Below, piece by piece: positions 1 through 10,240 of a stretch of 64,000 nucleotides of DNA. The notes under the pieces are model-generated. The model was not told where the DNA came from. It searched no databases and was given only the letters and a program-made list of their open reading frames with translations. The translations under genes were made by a program, and so were the position numbers. Source of the stretch: Mycobacterium basiliense (GTDB lineage: Bacteria > Actinomycetota > Actinomycetes > Mycobacteriales > Mycobacteriaceae); NCBI RefSeq assembly GCF_900292015.1, contig NZ_LR130759.1, positions 930,001-994,000 on the forward strand, read 5' to 3'. The first letter of the stretch is position 1; each line of letters begins with the position of its first letter.

Positions 1-1513
<1,513 letters not shown>

Positions 1514-1550
1514 AGCCAGACCCTAGACCCTCGGAGCCATCGGACGACCC

Positions 1551-2897
1551 TCAGACTTCTACGTCGGTCTGATGCTCGCGGCTCACCTCGACCATGAAGT
1601 TGGCGAAGTATCCGGTCAGCTGCGGATCCGACATCATCTGCCACTTCGGGGCCAGCAGCTTCATATACCGCTCCACGTAGAGGAACTGCTTGCCGATCAA
1701 CACCAGCTCCCGCGGCAACTTGACGTCGTAGGCGTCGGCCAGCGTGGACAGTTGGCGGCCGATGTCGGCATACGACATGTCGCCCAGCGTTTGCATGGTG
1801 AGTGGGGTGGCGAACCTCTCCAGATCCTTGGCCGCCTGGGCCTCTGGCTTCATGGTCCCCACGGCACCCATCAGCACGACGATCTTGCCCGCCGCGGCGT
1901 GGTCCTTCTTGACCAGCAGCGCATACACCAGTTCACGCAGCAGCCAGCGGGTGCGGGGATCAATGCGGCCCATGATGCCGAAGTCGAAGAAGACGATGCG
2001 GCCTTGGTCATCGACGTAGAGATTGCCCGCGTGCAGGTCGCCGTGGAACAAGCCGTGTCGCAGTCCGCCTTCGAACACGCTGAACAGTAGCGCCTTTACC
2101 AGCTCGGTCCCGTCGAACCCGGCCTTGCGGATGGCGGCAGCGTTGTCGATGCGGATGCCGTGCACCCGTTCCATCGTCAAGACCCGCTTGGTGGTGAAGT
2201 CCCAGTGCACATGGGGCACCCGGATGTTGCGGCCCAGCGGCGATGCGTGCAGGTGGGAGACCCACGCTTCCATCGACTGTGCCTCCAGACCGAAGTCCAG
2301 CTCCTCGGCCAGGTTCTCGGAAAAGTCGGCGACCACGTCTCGGGCCGACAGCCGACGGCCCAGCTTGGCCAATTCGACCGCCTGAGCGAATCTCTTGAGG
2401 ATCTGCAGGTCGGCGGCGACTCGGCGGCGGATACCCGGCCGCTGGATCTTGACCACGACGTCTTCGCCGGTCTTCAGCGTTGCGTAGTGAACCTGGGCGA
2501 TCGATGCCGACGCGAACGGCTCTTCCTCGAAGGTGGCAAACAACTCGGCCGGATCGGCACCCAGTTCTTCGACAAAGAGCTTGTGCACCTCGTCGGTATT
2601 GGCCGGCGGCACCCGGTCGAGCAGACCCCGGAATTCGCGCGACAGGGATTCGCCGAACGCCCCGGGGCTGGACGCAATAATCTGCCCGAACTTCACATAT
2701 GTGGGGCCGAGGTCTGCGAAGGTCTGGGGGATTTCCTTGATGATTTTCTGCTGCCATGGACCTTTGCGCGGCAATCGGGCAACGACGCGCGCCGCGGTGC
2801 GGGTGACCTGCCAGCCAGTGACGGCTACCCGGGCCGCTTCGACCGGCAAAGGCACCCGATCAAGCCTGGACACCTCGCGGTGTTTGGTAGATGTCAT
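1551..2897 (-). CDS. ABC1/UbiB-family atypical kinase
   Basis: 448-residue member of the ABC1/ADCK/UbiB atypical kinase family (Rv0647c-like). Visible motifs are KxGQ in YVKFGQIIASSPG, the Ala-rich loop FASASIAQVH, the lysine in VVVKIQRPG, the catalytic HGDLHAGN and the metal-binding FFDFGIMG. These proteins influence lipid or quinone homeostasis through ATP binding or ATPase activity; the mycobacterial target is not known to me. The frame stays open far upstream (to 3602), but that extension lies over the next gene in another frame, so I use the ATG at 2897. The gene lies between two LipG-like hydrolases and probably belongs to the same lipid-related operon. Confidence 0.88.
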   Translation of the reverse strand: MTSTKHREVSRLDRVPLPVEAARVAVTGWQVTRTAARVVARLPRKGPWQQKIIKEIPQTFADLGPTYVKFGQIIASSPGAFGESLSREFRGLLDRVPPANTDEVHKLFVEELGADPAELFATFEEEPFASASIAQVHYATLKTGEDVVVKIQRPGIRRRVAADLQILKRFAQAVELAKLGRRLSARDVVADFSENLAEELDFGLEAQSMEAWVSHLHASPLGRNIRVPHVHWDFTTKRVLTMERVHGIRIDNAAAIRKAGFDGTELVKALLFSVFEGGLRHGLFHGDLHAGNLYVDDQGRIVFFDFGIMGRIDPRTRWLLRELVYALLVKKDHAAAGKIVVLMGAVGTMKPEAQAAKDLERFATPLTMQTLGDMSYADIGRQLSTLADAYDVKLPRELVLIGKQFLYVERYMKLLAPKWQMMSDPQLTGYFANFMVEVSREHQTDVEV

Positions 2898-3027
2898 TTC
2901 TGCAGTGTGCCAAACGGACACTGTCAAGTCCCAATTGCTGTGAGCCCATTCACGCGCGGGGTATTGCTTCCCGAGTCCGCCTCCATTGCGAAAATCCGGC
3001 CCACTGCGGCCGAAATTCTTGCATTGC

Positions 3028-3954
3028 TTACCCGCCAGGCGGAGTCTGCGAGAAATTTTCCGTAAGCGCTTCCAATATCGGCCGCCACACCGGTCGCGGC
3101 AGGTCGTGACCCATTCCATCGACCACGACAAAGCGTGCGCCGGGGATGGCCGCGGCGACCGCACGCCCGTTGCGCGGCCGCACCATCGGGTCGGCCGAAC
3201 CGTGCAACACCACCGTCGGTGCGGTGATCGCCCTGCTGTAGCCGAGCAGGCTCCCGGTGCCCAGCACAGCATCGAACTGGCGCAGCATGCCGGGCGGGTA
3301 ATTGCACCGGTCGGCGAGTTGCTGCACCCGCTGTCGTAGTTCGCCGCGGGACGGCAGAAAGTTGGGCCCGTTGAATACCTCGACGTTGCGCACCTCGAAG
3401 GCCAGCTTCTCCTCGGTCGAGGCATCCCTGGCTGGCTGGTCGAACGCCAGCTTGAGGACGCGCCAGGCCGGCGGCGCCGAGAGCGGTTTGCCCGTTGTCG
3501 ACATGATGATGCCCAGCGACGCCACCCGGCCCGGTTCGGTGGCGGCCAGGATCTGCGCGAGCATGCCGCCCAGCGAGGCGCCGACCACGTGTGCCCGCGC
3601 AACGCCGAGATGATCGAGCAGCGCGACCACGTCCCCGGTCATGTCGACCAACGTGTACGGCACCGGACTGGACCGGCCCAACAGATAGCGGCCTATCCGT
3701 CGGTAGACCGAGCCCCGGGCCCGCAGGCCGTGCATCTTGGCCGACAATCCGGTGTCGCGATGGTCGAATCGGATGACCCGGTAGCCGGCGTCAACGAGCT
3801 GGCCGCAGAAGCCGTCCGGCCACATGGGAAGTTGGGCGCCCAGGCCCATGATGAGCAGCACCGGCGCGTCGGCCGGGTCGCCGAGGTCTTCGTAGAAGAG
3901 CTCGACGGGGCCGTGTGGCGTCCCGCGGCGAGCGACGCCGCTGCTGGTGCGCAC
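3028..3954 (-). CDS. Second LipG-like alpha/beta-hydrolase
   Basis: 308-residue alpha/beta-hydrolase closely resembling the LipG protein at 566-1513. Both share the opening GPVEL.YED.GD, LLIMGLGAQL, RVIRFD.RD.GLS.K, the nucleophile elbow (here GASLGG) and a C-terminal DGMGHDLP. The Asp is in HGSADPMVRP. It is therefore likely an active esterase or lipase, but the substrate is unknown. The gene is first in a minus-strand series with the ABC1 kinase, lipG and mmaA1. I do not recall a second copy at this place in H37Rv, so this is either a lineage-specific duplication or a gene lost from the M. tuberculosis complex. Confidence 0.85.
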   Translation of the reverse strand: MRTSSGVARRGTPHGPVELFYEDLGDPADAPVLLIMGLGAQLPMWPDGFCGQLVDAGYRVIRFDHRDTGLSAKMHGLRARGSVYRRIGRYLLGRSSPVPYTLVDMTGDVVALLDHLGVARAHVVGASLGGMLAQILAATEPGRVASLGIIMSTTGKPLSAPPAWRVLKLAFDQPARDASTEEKLAFEVRNVEVFNGPNFLPSRGELRQRVQQLADRCNYPPGMLRQFDAVLGTGSLLGYSRAITAPTVVLHGSADPMVRPRNGRAVAAAIPGARFVVVDGMGHDLPRPVWRPILEALTENFSQTPPGG

Positions 3955-4158
3955 GCTTCATTTCTACCGATCGCCTGCCGGCCGACTGGATACCCGGGCT
4001 CACTGAACGGGTGGACGCAGACGATGCCAGTCGGTGGCGCTGTGCAAGGCTCGGCCGGGCCTCGCGCCATGCCCGCGGTAAACCGTTTGGCGGCGTTCCG
4101 GCATAACGCGCGTCGAGCCTTTTCGGCCCGGCCCGTCGACATGCTGTCCCCAACTGCT

Positions 4159-4186
4159 TTGTCGAGCCGACGGGCCGCCGTAGGGT
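4159..4186 (+). promoter_or_regulatory. Possible SigA promoter for the mannosidase operon (leaderless)
   Basis: TTGTCG (4159-4164), a 16-base spacer and TAGGGT (4181-4186) lie 6 bases before the ATG at 4193. Transcription starting about 7 bases after the -10 would begin at or next to the start codon, giving a leaderless mRNA, which is common in mycobacteria. No Shine-Dalgarno sequence is seen before 4193. Confidence 0.4.
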
Positions 4187-4192
4187 GCGGTC

Positions 4193-7100
4193 ATGCAGGT
4201 GGTTTCGGCGGAGTCGACCGCATTGTTCGTCGGCCCCGCGGACGCGCCACTGCAACTGGCCCGGGTCACCGTTGACGGGTGCACCGAGCCGACGTCAATC
4301 CGCATTGACGGCGACCGCCTGAGCGGTGAAGCGGTTGCGGCCGCCGGGAATGTGGTCGTCGAGATCCCGGTCACCGCTGAGCATCCCGTCGTCGGCCAGC
4401 ATCGGGCCGCACACGTCCATGCCGGTGCGTCGCGGCTGGCCTTCACCTTCACTGTGGCCGAGCCGGGGTGGACGATGTTCATGGTCAGCCACTTCCATTA
4501 CGACCCGGTGTGGTGGAACACCCAGGGTGCCTACACCAGCCAGTGGACCGAAGACCCGCCCGGGCGAGCCCGCCAGACCAACGGCTTCGAGCTGGTGCAT
4601 GCGCATCTGGAGATGGCTCGGCGCGAGCCCGAATACAAATTCGTGCTGGCCGAGGTGGACTACCTCAAACCGTATTGGGATACCCATCCCGAGGACCGCG
4701 CTGACCTGCGTCGATTCCTGAACGAAGGTCGCGTCGAAGTGATGGGCGGAACCTACAACGAACCCAACACCAACCTCACCAGCCCAGAGACAACGATCCG
4801 AAATCTGGTGCACGGCATCGGGTTCCAGCGCGACGTATTGGGCGCCGACCCGGCTACCGCGTGGCAGCTCGATGTGTTCGGCCACGACCCGCAATTTCCC
4901 GGGATGGCTGCCGACGCCGGTCTGACGTCGAGTTCGTGGGCTCGGGGGCCGCATCATCAGTGGGGCCCGGCCCAGGGCGGTGATGTGGACCGCATGCAGT
5001 TCTCCAGTGAGTTCGAGTGGATTTCGCCATCGGGCCGGGGGTTGTTGACGCACTACATGCCGGCGCACTATTCGGCGGGCTGGTGGATGGACTCCTCGAC
5101 GTCACTGGCCGAGGCCGAGCGGGCCACCTACGACCTCTTCGACCAGCTCAAAACGGTCGCGCTGACCCGCAACATCCTGCTGCCGGTGGGAACCGACTAC
5201 ACGCCGCCCAACAAATGGGTCACCGAAATCCACCGTGACTGGGCCGCCCGCTATACCTGGCCGCGGTTCGTGTGCGGGCTACCGCGGGAGTTCTTCGCGG
5301 CGGTACGCGCCGAGCTGGCCGAGCGGGGTTCGGTGCCATCACCGCAGACGCGCGACATGAACCCCATTTACACCGGCAAGGACGTGTCCTATATCGACAC
5401 CAAGCAGGCCAACCGGGCCGCGGAAAACACGGTGCTGGCGGCCGAACGGTTCGCGGTGTTCGCGGCGTTGCTCGGTGGCGCACAGTATCCGCAGGCGGCG
5501 TTGGCCAAGGCGTGGGTGCAGCTGGCCTACGGCGCACACCACGACGCCATCACCGGTTCGGAATCCGACCAGGTCTATCTTGATCTGCTCACCGGCTGGC
5601 GCGATGCATGGGAGCTGGGCCGGGCGGTGCGGGACAACTCGCTGGCGGTGCTCTGCGGCACCGTCGACGCGCCCGACAGTTCGGCCGTGGTGTGGAACCC
5701 GCTGACCCGCGAGCGCACTGATGTCGTCACGGCCCGGCTCGACCCGCCGCTGGACGCCGGGGTGCGGGTACTGGACTGCGATGGTGCCGAGATGCCGGCA
5801 CTCGTCGAGCACGACGGACGATCCGTCACCTGGCTGGCCCGGGATGTCCCGTCGCTGGGCTGGCGGACCTACCGGCTGGTCCCTGCCAATGAACCGGCGG
5901 GCTGGCAACCGGCAGCGGGCACCGAAATCGCCAACGAGCACTACCGGTTGTCCGTCGACCCACAGCGCGGCGGCGGGGTGGAGTCCCTTGTGCATGACGG
6001 CCGCGAGCTGATCGCCGACGGCCGGCTGGGCAACGAGCTCGCGGTCTACGAGGAATACCCGTCCCACCCGACCCAGGGCGAAGGACCGTGGCATCTGCTG
6101 CCCAAGGGGCCGGTGCTCTGTTCGTCGGAATCACCCGCTCAGGTGCAGGCCTACCAAGGCCCGCTCGGTCAACGGTTGGTCGTGCGGGGCCGGATCGGCG
6201 CACTGCTGGGCTACACCCAAACGCTGACCCTGTGGCACGGCGTGGCGCGCGTTGACTGTCGCACCGCCATTCACGGGTTTACCGGGGTCGACCGCTTGTT
6301 GCGACTGCGCTGGCCGTGCCCGGTGCCGGGCGCGATGCCGGTCAGTGAAGTGGGCGACGCCGTGATCGGGCGCGGTTTCGCGTTGCTGCACGCCTCCGGT
6401 GGTTCGAGACCTCGCTCGGTGGACACCGCGGAGCATTTGTGGACGCTGGACAATCCGGCCTATAGCTGGTTCGGGCTGTCTTCGGCCGCACGGGTCCGCG
6501 TCGGTGACGGGGTGCGGGCAGTGTCGGTGGCCGAGGTGGTGTCGCCCGCGGAAAGCATGTCAGGCCCGCTGGCGCGCGAGCTGATGGTTGCCCTGGTCCG
6601 CGCGGGCGTCACGGCCACCTGCAGCGGCGCCGACAAGCCGCGCTACGGCAACCTTGAGGTCGATTCCAATCTGCCGGACACCCGGATCACGCTGGGCGGG
6701 CCGTTTCGCAACGCGTTCACCAAGGCGGTGCTAACCGCCGCCGACCCGACATACCTCGCCGAACTCGAGCGACAGCTGGCGCAGACCGGCCGCGCCAGGG
6801 TGTGGGTGCCAGCGGGCAGGGCGTTTCGGCCGCTGGCCGCGGCCTGGGTGCCCGGGGCCGACCTGCGTCCACCGCATGCGTTGCCGGTGCTGGTAATTGA
6901 CGGCGTCGACGACCAGAGCCTGCGTGCCGAGATCGCTTCGCTGGCAGCCGACCTCGCGGACGCGGAGATCGTGGTCAGCCAACGCGCCCCGTCGGAAATG
7001 GAACAATTCGAGGCTCGTACGGTCGCGATGTTCAACCGTGGCGTGCCGAGCTTTGCCGTCGACGCCGACGGCACCCTGCATACCGCGCTGATGCGGTCCT

Positions 7101-8407
7101 GTACCGGTTGGCCGTCCGGTGTCTGGATCGACGAACCTCGCCGCACCGCGCCGGACGGCTCGAACTTCCAACTCCAGCACTGGACACACGACTTCGACTA
7201 CGCATTGGTCTGCGCCAACGGTGATTGGCGCGCTGCCGAGATCTCGGTCCGCAGCGCACAGTTCTCCCATCCACTGCTCTCGGTGAGCCCCGGAACGGGG
7301 CAGCACAACGGGCAGCGGAAACTGTCGCCGGTCGGCTCGCTGCTGCGTGTCGAGCCCGCCGACTCGGTGCACCTGGGAGCGCTCAAAGCGGCGGGAAACC
7401 CGTTGGTGAGCGGCAGCGCGGAGCCGGTCGACCCTGCCGCGGTGGCGTTGCGGCTGGTGGAGACGACCGGGGCCAGCGCTCGCGTCGTCATCGGCTCTGA
7501 CCTGGGGATGGTGCGTGCCCCCGAACTCGCCGACCTATTGGAAAAGCCGAAACGGTGCAAACTACCGATCGAACTGCACGGGTGCCAGGTCGGCACCGTG
7601 CTGGCGCGGCTCGAGATACCCCCGATGCTGGCGGTGGACGTAGGTGCGCTGGGACCCCACGCTGAGCCCGCCCAGCCGCTCTACGCTCGTTATTGGCTGC
7701 ACAACCGCGGTCCCGCCGCACTCGGCGGGCTGCCGGCCGTCGCGCACCTGCACCCGCAATCGATGACCGCTGAGCCGGGCAGCGAGGTGGTCTTGCGCCT
7801 GACCGCGGCCAGCGACTGCAGCGATCGCGCGCTGGGCGGCGAGGTGACGGTGGTGTGTCCGGATGGCTGGTCGGCCGCGCCCGCCGAGTTGCCGTTCACG
7901 TTGTGCAGCGGCGGACACCTGGAGGCAGACGTTGCGTTGACGCTGCCGGCCCGTACGTCGCCGGGGCTTTATCCGGTTCGGGCCCAACTACGGGTCAGCG
8001 GGGAGGCGGTGCCGCCGGCCTGGCGCCAGGTGGTCGAGGACGTCTGTGTGGTGGCCGTGGGTGACGCGGGGAGCGGTGCTCAGGAGGATCGGTTGGTGTA
8101 TCTCAGCGGGTGGCCGACCGACGTCGAGCTCGAACCCGGCGATTCGGCCCGCCTGATCGTCACCGTCGGTACCCATGCCCGCGCCGACTTGGCGCTGGAA
8201 GCCCATCTGATCAGCCCGTGGGGAACCTGGGAGTGGATCGGCCCGGCCGTGCTCGGCGCGATCTTGCCGGCGTGCGGCACCGCCGAAGTCGTTTTCGACG
8301 TGACGCCGCCGCCTTGGCAGCCATCTGGGCAGTGGTGGGCGTTGGTCCGGATCGGCTGCGCGGGTCGGCTGCTCTATGCGCCCGCGGTGAAAGTGACCGT
8401 GACATGA
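4193..8407 (+). CDS. Alpha-mannosidase, glycoside hydrolase family 38
   Basis: 1404-residue GH38 enzyme (Rv0648-like). The zinc-site motif HFHYDPVWWN begins at His100 (His102 and Asp104 are the likely ligands). WQLDVFGHDPQ contains Asp227, the probable catalytic nucleophile, and AYGAHHDAITG is the conserved downstream His/Asp segment. Beta-sandwich domains of GH38 type occupy the second half. It is expected to remove alpha-mannose from glycans or glycolipids; no signal peptide is evident, so it probably acts in the cytoplasm. I recall the H37Rv protein as about 1215 residues; here the frame is open and family-like from the ATG at 4193. Its stop overlaps the next start (ATGA at 8404-8407), so the three genes to 9934 are translationally coupled. 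Confidence 0.93.
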   Translation: MQVVSAESTALFVGPADAPLQLARVTVDGCTEPTSIRIDGDRLSGEAVAAAGNVVVEIPVTAEHPVVGQHRAAHVHAGASRLAFTFTVAEPGWTMFMVSHFHYDPVWWNTQGAYTSQWTEDPPGRARQTNGFELVHAHLEMARREPEYKFVLAEVDYLKPYWDTHPEDRADLRRFLNEGRVEVMGGTYNEPNTNLTSPETTIRNLVHGIGFQRDVLGADPATAWQLDVFGHDPQFPGMAADAGLTSSSWARGPHHQWGPAQGGDVDRMQFSSEFEWISPSGRGLLTHYMPAHYSAGWWMDSSTSLAEAERATYDLFDQLKTVALTRNILLPVGTDYTPPNKWVTEIHRDWAARYTWPRFVCGLPREFFAAVRAELAERGSVPSPQTRDMNPIYTGKDVSYIDTKQANRAAENTVLAAERFAVFAALLGGAQYPQAALAKAWVQLAYGAHHDAITGSESDQVYLDLLTGWRDAWELGRAVRDNSLAVLCGTVDAPDSSAVVWNPLTRERTDVVTARLDPPLDAGVRVLDCDGAEMPALVEHDGRSVTWLARDVPSLGWRTYRLVPANEPAGWQPAAGTEIANEHYRLSVDPQRGGGVESLVHDGRELIADGRLGNELAVYEEYPSHPTQGEGPWHLLPKGPVLCSSESPAQVQAYQGPLGQRLVVRGRIGALLGYTQTLTLWHGVARVDCRTAIHGFTGVDRLLRLRWPCPVPGAMPVSEVGDAVIGRGFALLHASGGSRPRSVDTAEHLWTLDNPAYSWFGLSSAARVRVGDGVRAVSVAEVVSPAESMSGPLARELMVALVRAGVTATCSGADKPRYGNLEVDSNLPDTRITLGGPFRNAFTKAVLTAADPTYLAELERQLAQTGRARVWVPAGRAFRPLAAAWVPGADLRPPHALPVLVIDGVDDQSLRAEIASLAADLADAEIVVSQRAPSEMEQFEARTVAMFNRGVPSFAVDADGTLHTALMRSCTGWPSGVWIDEPRRTAPDGSNFQLQHWTHDFDYALVCANGDWRAAEISVRSAQFSHPLLSVSPGTGQHNGQRKLSPVGSLLRVEPADSVHLGALKAAGNPLVSGSAEPVDPAAVALRLVETTGASARVVIGSDLGMVRAPELADLLEKPKRCKLPIELHGCQVGTVLARLEIPPMLAVDVGALGPHAEPAQPLYARYWLHNRGPAALGGLPAVAHLHPQSMTAEPGSEVVLRLTAASDCSDRALGGEVTVVCPDGWSAAPAELPFTLCSGGHLEADVALTLPARTSPGLYPVRAQLRVSGEAVPPAWRQVVEDVCVVAVGDAGSGAQEDRLVYLSGWPTDVELEPGDSARLIVTVGTHARADLALEAHLISPWGTWEWIGPAVLGAILPACGTAEVVFDVTPPPWQPSGQWWALVRIGCAGRLLYAPAVKVTVT

Positions 8408-9021
8408 ACGTCGAACTAGTCGCGACGGTTGCCGGTGCCCAAGTCCGCGTCGATGACGTCGACGCGCGCGAAGCGCGGCTGCGCAACGGTCCGCGCGCTG
8501 CCGCGCTGCCGGCGCGCGGTACTAGCGAGGGCCGGCAGCTGCGCCGTTGGCTCACCCAACTGATCGTGACCGAGCGGGTGATTGATGCCGAGGTGGCCGC
8601 GCGCGGCCTGACCGAGTGCAGCGTTGCGACCGAGGCGGAATTGCTGCCCGATGTGACGTCGCGGCTGGAGATCGGCAGCATCGCCGCGGCCGCTTTGACC
8701 GATCCGCGGGCGCGGGCGCTATTCGCCGACGTCACCGCCGAGGTCACGGTCACCGACGACGACGTGGCCGACTACCACATCCGCAACCCGCTTCGCTTCG
8801 CCGCGCCGACGCCCGACCGGCACGGGTGGCGCAGGCCGGCGGTTGCCGGTCCGCCATTGGAGCAGGTCCGGCGGGCGATCGCCGAGCTGCTGCTGAGCGC
8901 CGCGCGGCGCCGTGCATTCCGGGTCTGGCTGGATGCGCGGCGGGCCGCGCTGGTCGAGCTGGCCCCGGGCTATGAGCATCCCGGCGACCCGCGCCAACCC
9001 GATAACACCCACCGGCATTGA
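8404..9021 (+). CDS. Protein usually annotated FabD2; looks like a SurA/PpiC N-domain-like protein
   Basis: 205-residue protein in the Rv0649 (fabD2) position. I do not see the malonyl-transferase serine motif GHSLG, the catalytic His/Arg pattern or the usual length of about 300 residues, so a malonyl-CoA:ACP transacylase role is not supported. The N terminus (VATVAGAQVRVDDVDAREARL) and the segment VTVTDDDVADYHIRNPLRFA resemble the N-terminal chaperone region of SurA/PpiC-type proteins without a catalytic parvulin domain. No signal peptide is present. It lies between the GH38 mannosidase (4-base overlap) and the ROK kinase (7-base gap), so a helper role in the same pathway is likely. The function is unknown. 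Confidence 0.75.
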   Translation: MNVELVATVAGAQVRVDDVDAREARLRNGPRAAALPARGTSEGRQLRRWLTQLIVTERVIDAEVAARGLTECSVATEAELLPDVTSRLEIGSIAAAALTDPRARALFADVTAEVTVTDDDVADYHIRNPLRFAAPTPDRHGWRRPAVAGPPLEQVRRAIAELLLSAARRRAFRVWLDARRAALVELAPGYEHPGDPRQPDNTHRH

Positions 9022-9028
9022 TCCGCCC

Positions 9029-9934
9029 ATGCTGACCCTCTGTCTCGACATCGGCGGCACCAAGATCGCCGCGGGCCTGGTCGATTCCGTCGGCACCCTG
9101 GTGCACAGCGCCCAGTGCGCTACCCCGGCCGGCGGAGCCGAGGAGGTCTGGGCCGCGGTCGCGGAGAAGATCGACGAGGCGCTCAGCGTGGCCGGCGGCG
9201 CAGTGAATGCGGTGGGCATCGCATCGGCCGGCCCCGTCGATCGTGATAGCGGAGCTGTCGGCCCAATCAACATCCCGTCCTGGCGTGGCTTCCCGCTGCG
9301 GGACCGGGTCGCCGCCGCGGTGCCGGGGGTGCCGGTAAAGCTGGGTGGCGATGGTGTGTGCATGGCGCTCGGCGAGCATTGGCTCGGAGCTGGCCGGGAC
9401 GCGCGTTTCCTGTTGGGCATGGTGGTGTCGACCGGGATCGGCGGGGGACTGGTGCTCGACGGCATGCCGTATGCCGGCCGTACCGGAAATGCCGGTCACG
9501 TCGGTCACCTGGTGGTGGAACAAGACGGGTTGGCGTGCTCGTGTGGCGGGCGTGGCTGCGTGGAGACCATCGCGTCGGGCCCGTCGATGGTGCGATGGGC
9601 GCGAGCGTATGGCTGGTCGGCGCCGCCCGGCCACGGCGCCAGAGAGCTGGCCGTTGCGGCCGCGGCCGGAGATGAGCTGGCGCTGCGGGCATTTCATCGC
9701 GGTGCTACCGCGTTGGCCGCGATGATCGCCTCGGTGGGCGCGGTGTGTGACCTAGACCTGGTGGTCGTCGGTGGGGGTGTGGCCAAATCTGGGCACCTGC
9801 TGTTCGACCCGCTTCGGCGGGCGTTGGGCGACTACGCGCGGCTGGATTTTCTGGCCGGGCTGCGGGTGGTGCCCGCCGAGCTCGGGGGCGAGGCCGGGCT
9901 GGTCGGCGCCGCCCGGCTCGCGCGGCTGAGCTAG
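9029..9934 (+). CDS. ROK-family sugar kinase
   Basis: 301-residue ROK kinase (Rv0650-like). The ATP-binding phosphate loop is LDIGGTKIAAGLVD (residues 6-19), and the ROK signature with its zinc site is GHVGHLVVEQ followed by CSCGGRGCVE. The C-terminal adenosine-binding segment is LVVVGGGVAKSG. It probably phosphorylates a hexose such as glucose or mannose using ATP or polyphosphate. The co-transcribed alpha-mannosidase makes mannose an attractive substrate, as inference only. The ATG at 9029 follows the previous stop by 7 bases, and the N-terminal motif starts immediately, which supports this start. Confidence 0.9.
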   Translation: MLTLCLDIGGTKIAAGLVDSVGTLVHSAQCATPAGGAEEVWAAVAEKIDEALSVAGGAVNAVGIASAGPVDRDSGAVGPINIPSWRGFPLRDRVAAAVPGVPVKLGGDGVCMALGEHWLGAGRDARFLLGMVVSTGIGGGLVLDGMPYAGRTGNAGHVGHLVVEQDGLACSCGGRGCVETIASGPSMVRWARAYGWSAPPGHGARELAVAAAAGDELALRAFHRGATALAAMIASVGAVCDLDLVVVGGGVAKSGHLLFDPLRRALGDYARLDFLAGLRVVPAELGGEAGLVGAARLARLS

Positions 9935-10240
9935 GCATCCAAGGCTCACTGAGGTAGCGCCTTGTCGTGAGATTCAGTTGATTCGGGCGGGATTTCCGGC
10001 GGACAAATGCGGGGCGCTCTCGATGTGCCGGCAAAAGTAGGGCACGCCACCGTTATCACGGTGAGACGCAAACAGCGGCTCCTTGTTCCCGACGCCGCAG
10101 GTCCGGCTGTCGAGCTGAGACGTTCCCGGATTGGCTTCGGGTGGAACGTTTTTCAACTTTTTGGCACGTCATCGCTTTGTCGATCGGAGTTCATCTTGGC
10201 CTGGAACTTTTCTCCAAACACGGTTGAAAGGTGGTGGGTC
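9935..10240. other. Intergenic region before the PE_PGRS gene
   Basis: 306 bases without a convincing gene. A ribosome site, GAAAGGTGG, sits at 10226-10234 just before the PE_PGRS start. I see no clear SigA promoter, long repeat or insertion-sequence remnant. Short ORFs here have no recognisable domain. Confidence 0.5.

Noticed and set aside
1551..3602. A 683-codon minus-strand frame suggesting a long fusion protein
   Set aside because: Only the last 448 codons are ABC1-kinase-like; the first part is low-complexity Arg/Ser/Pro text lying over the second LipG-like gene in another frame.
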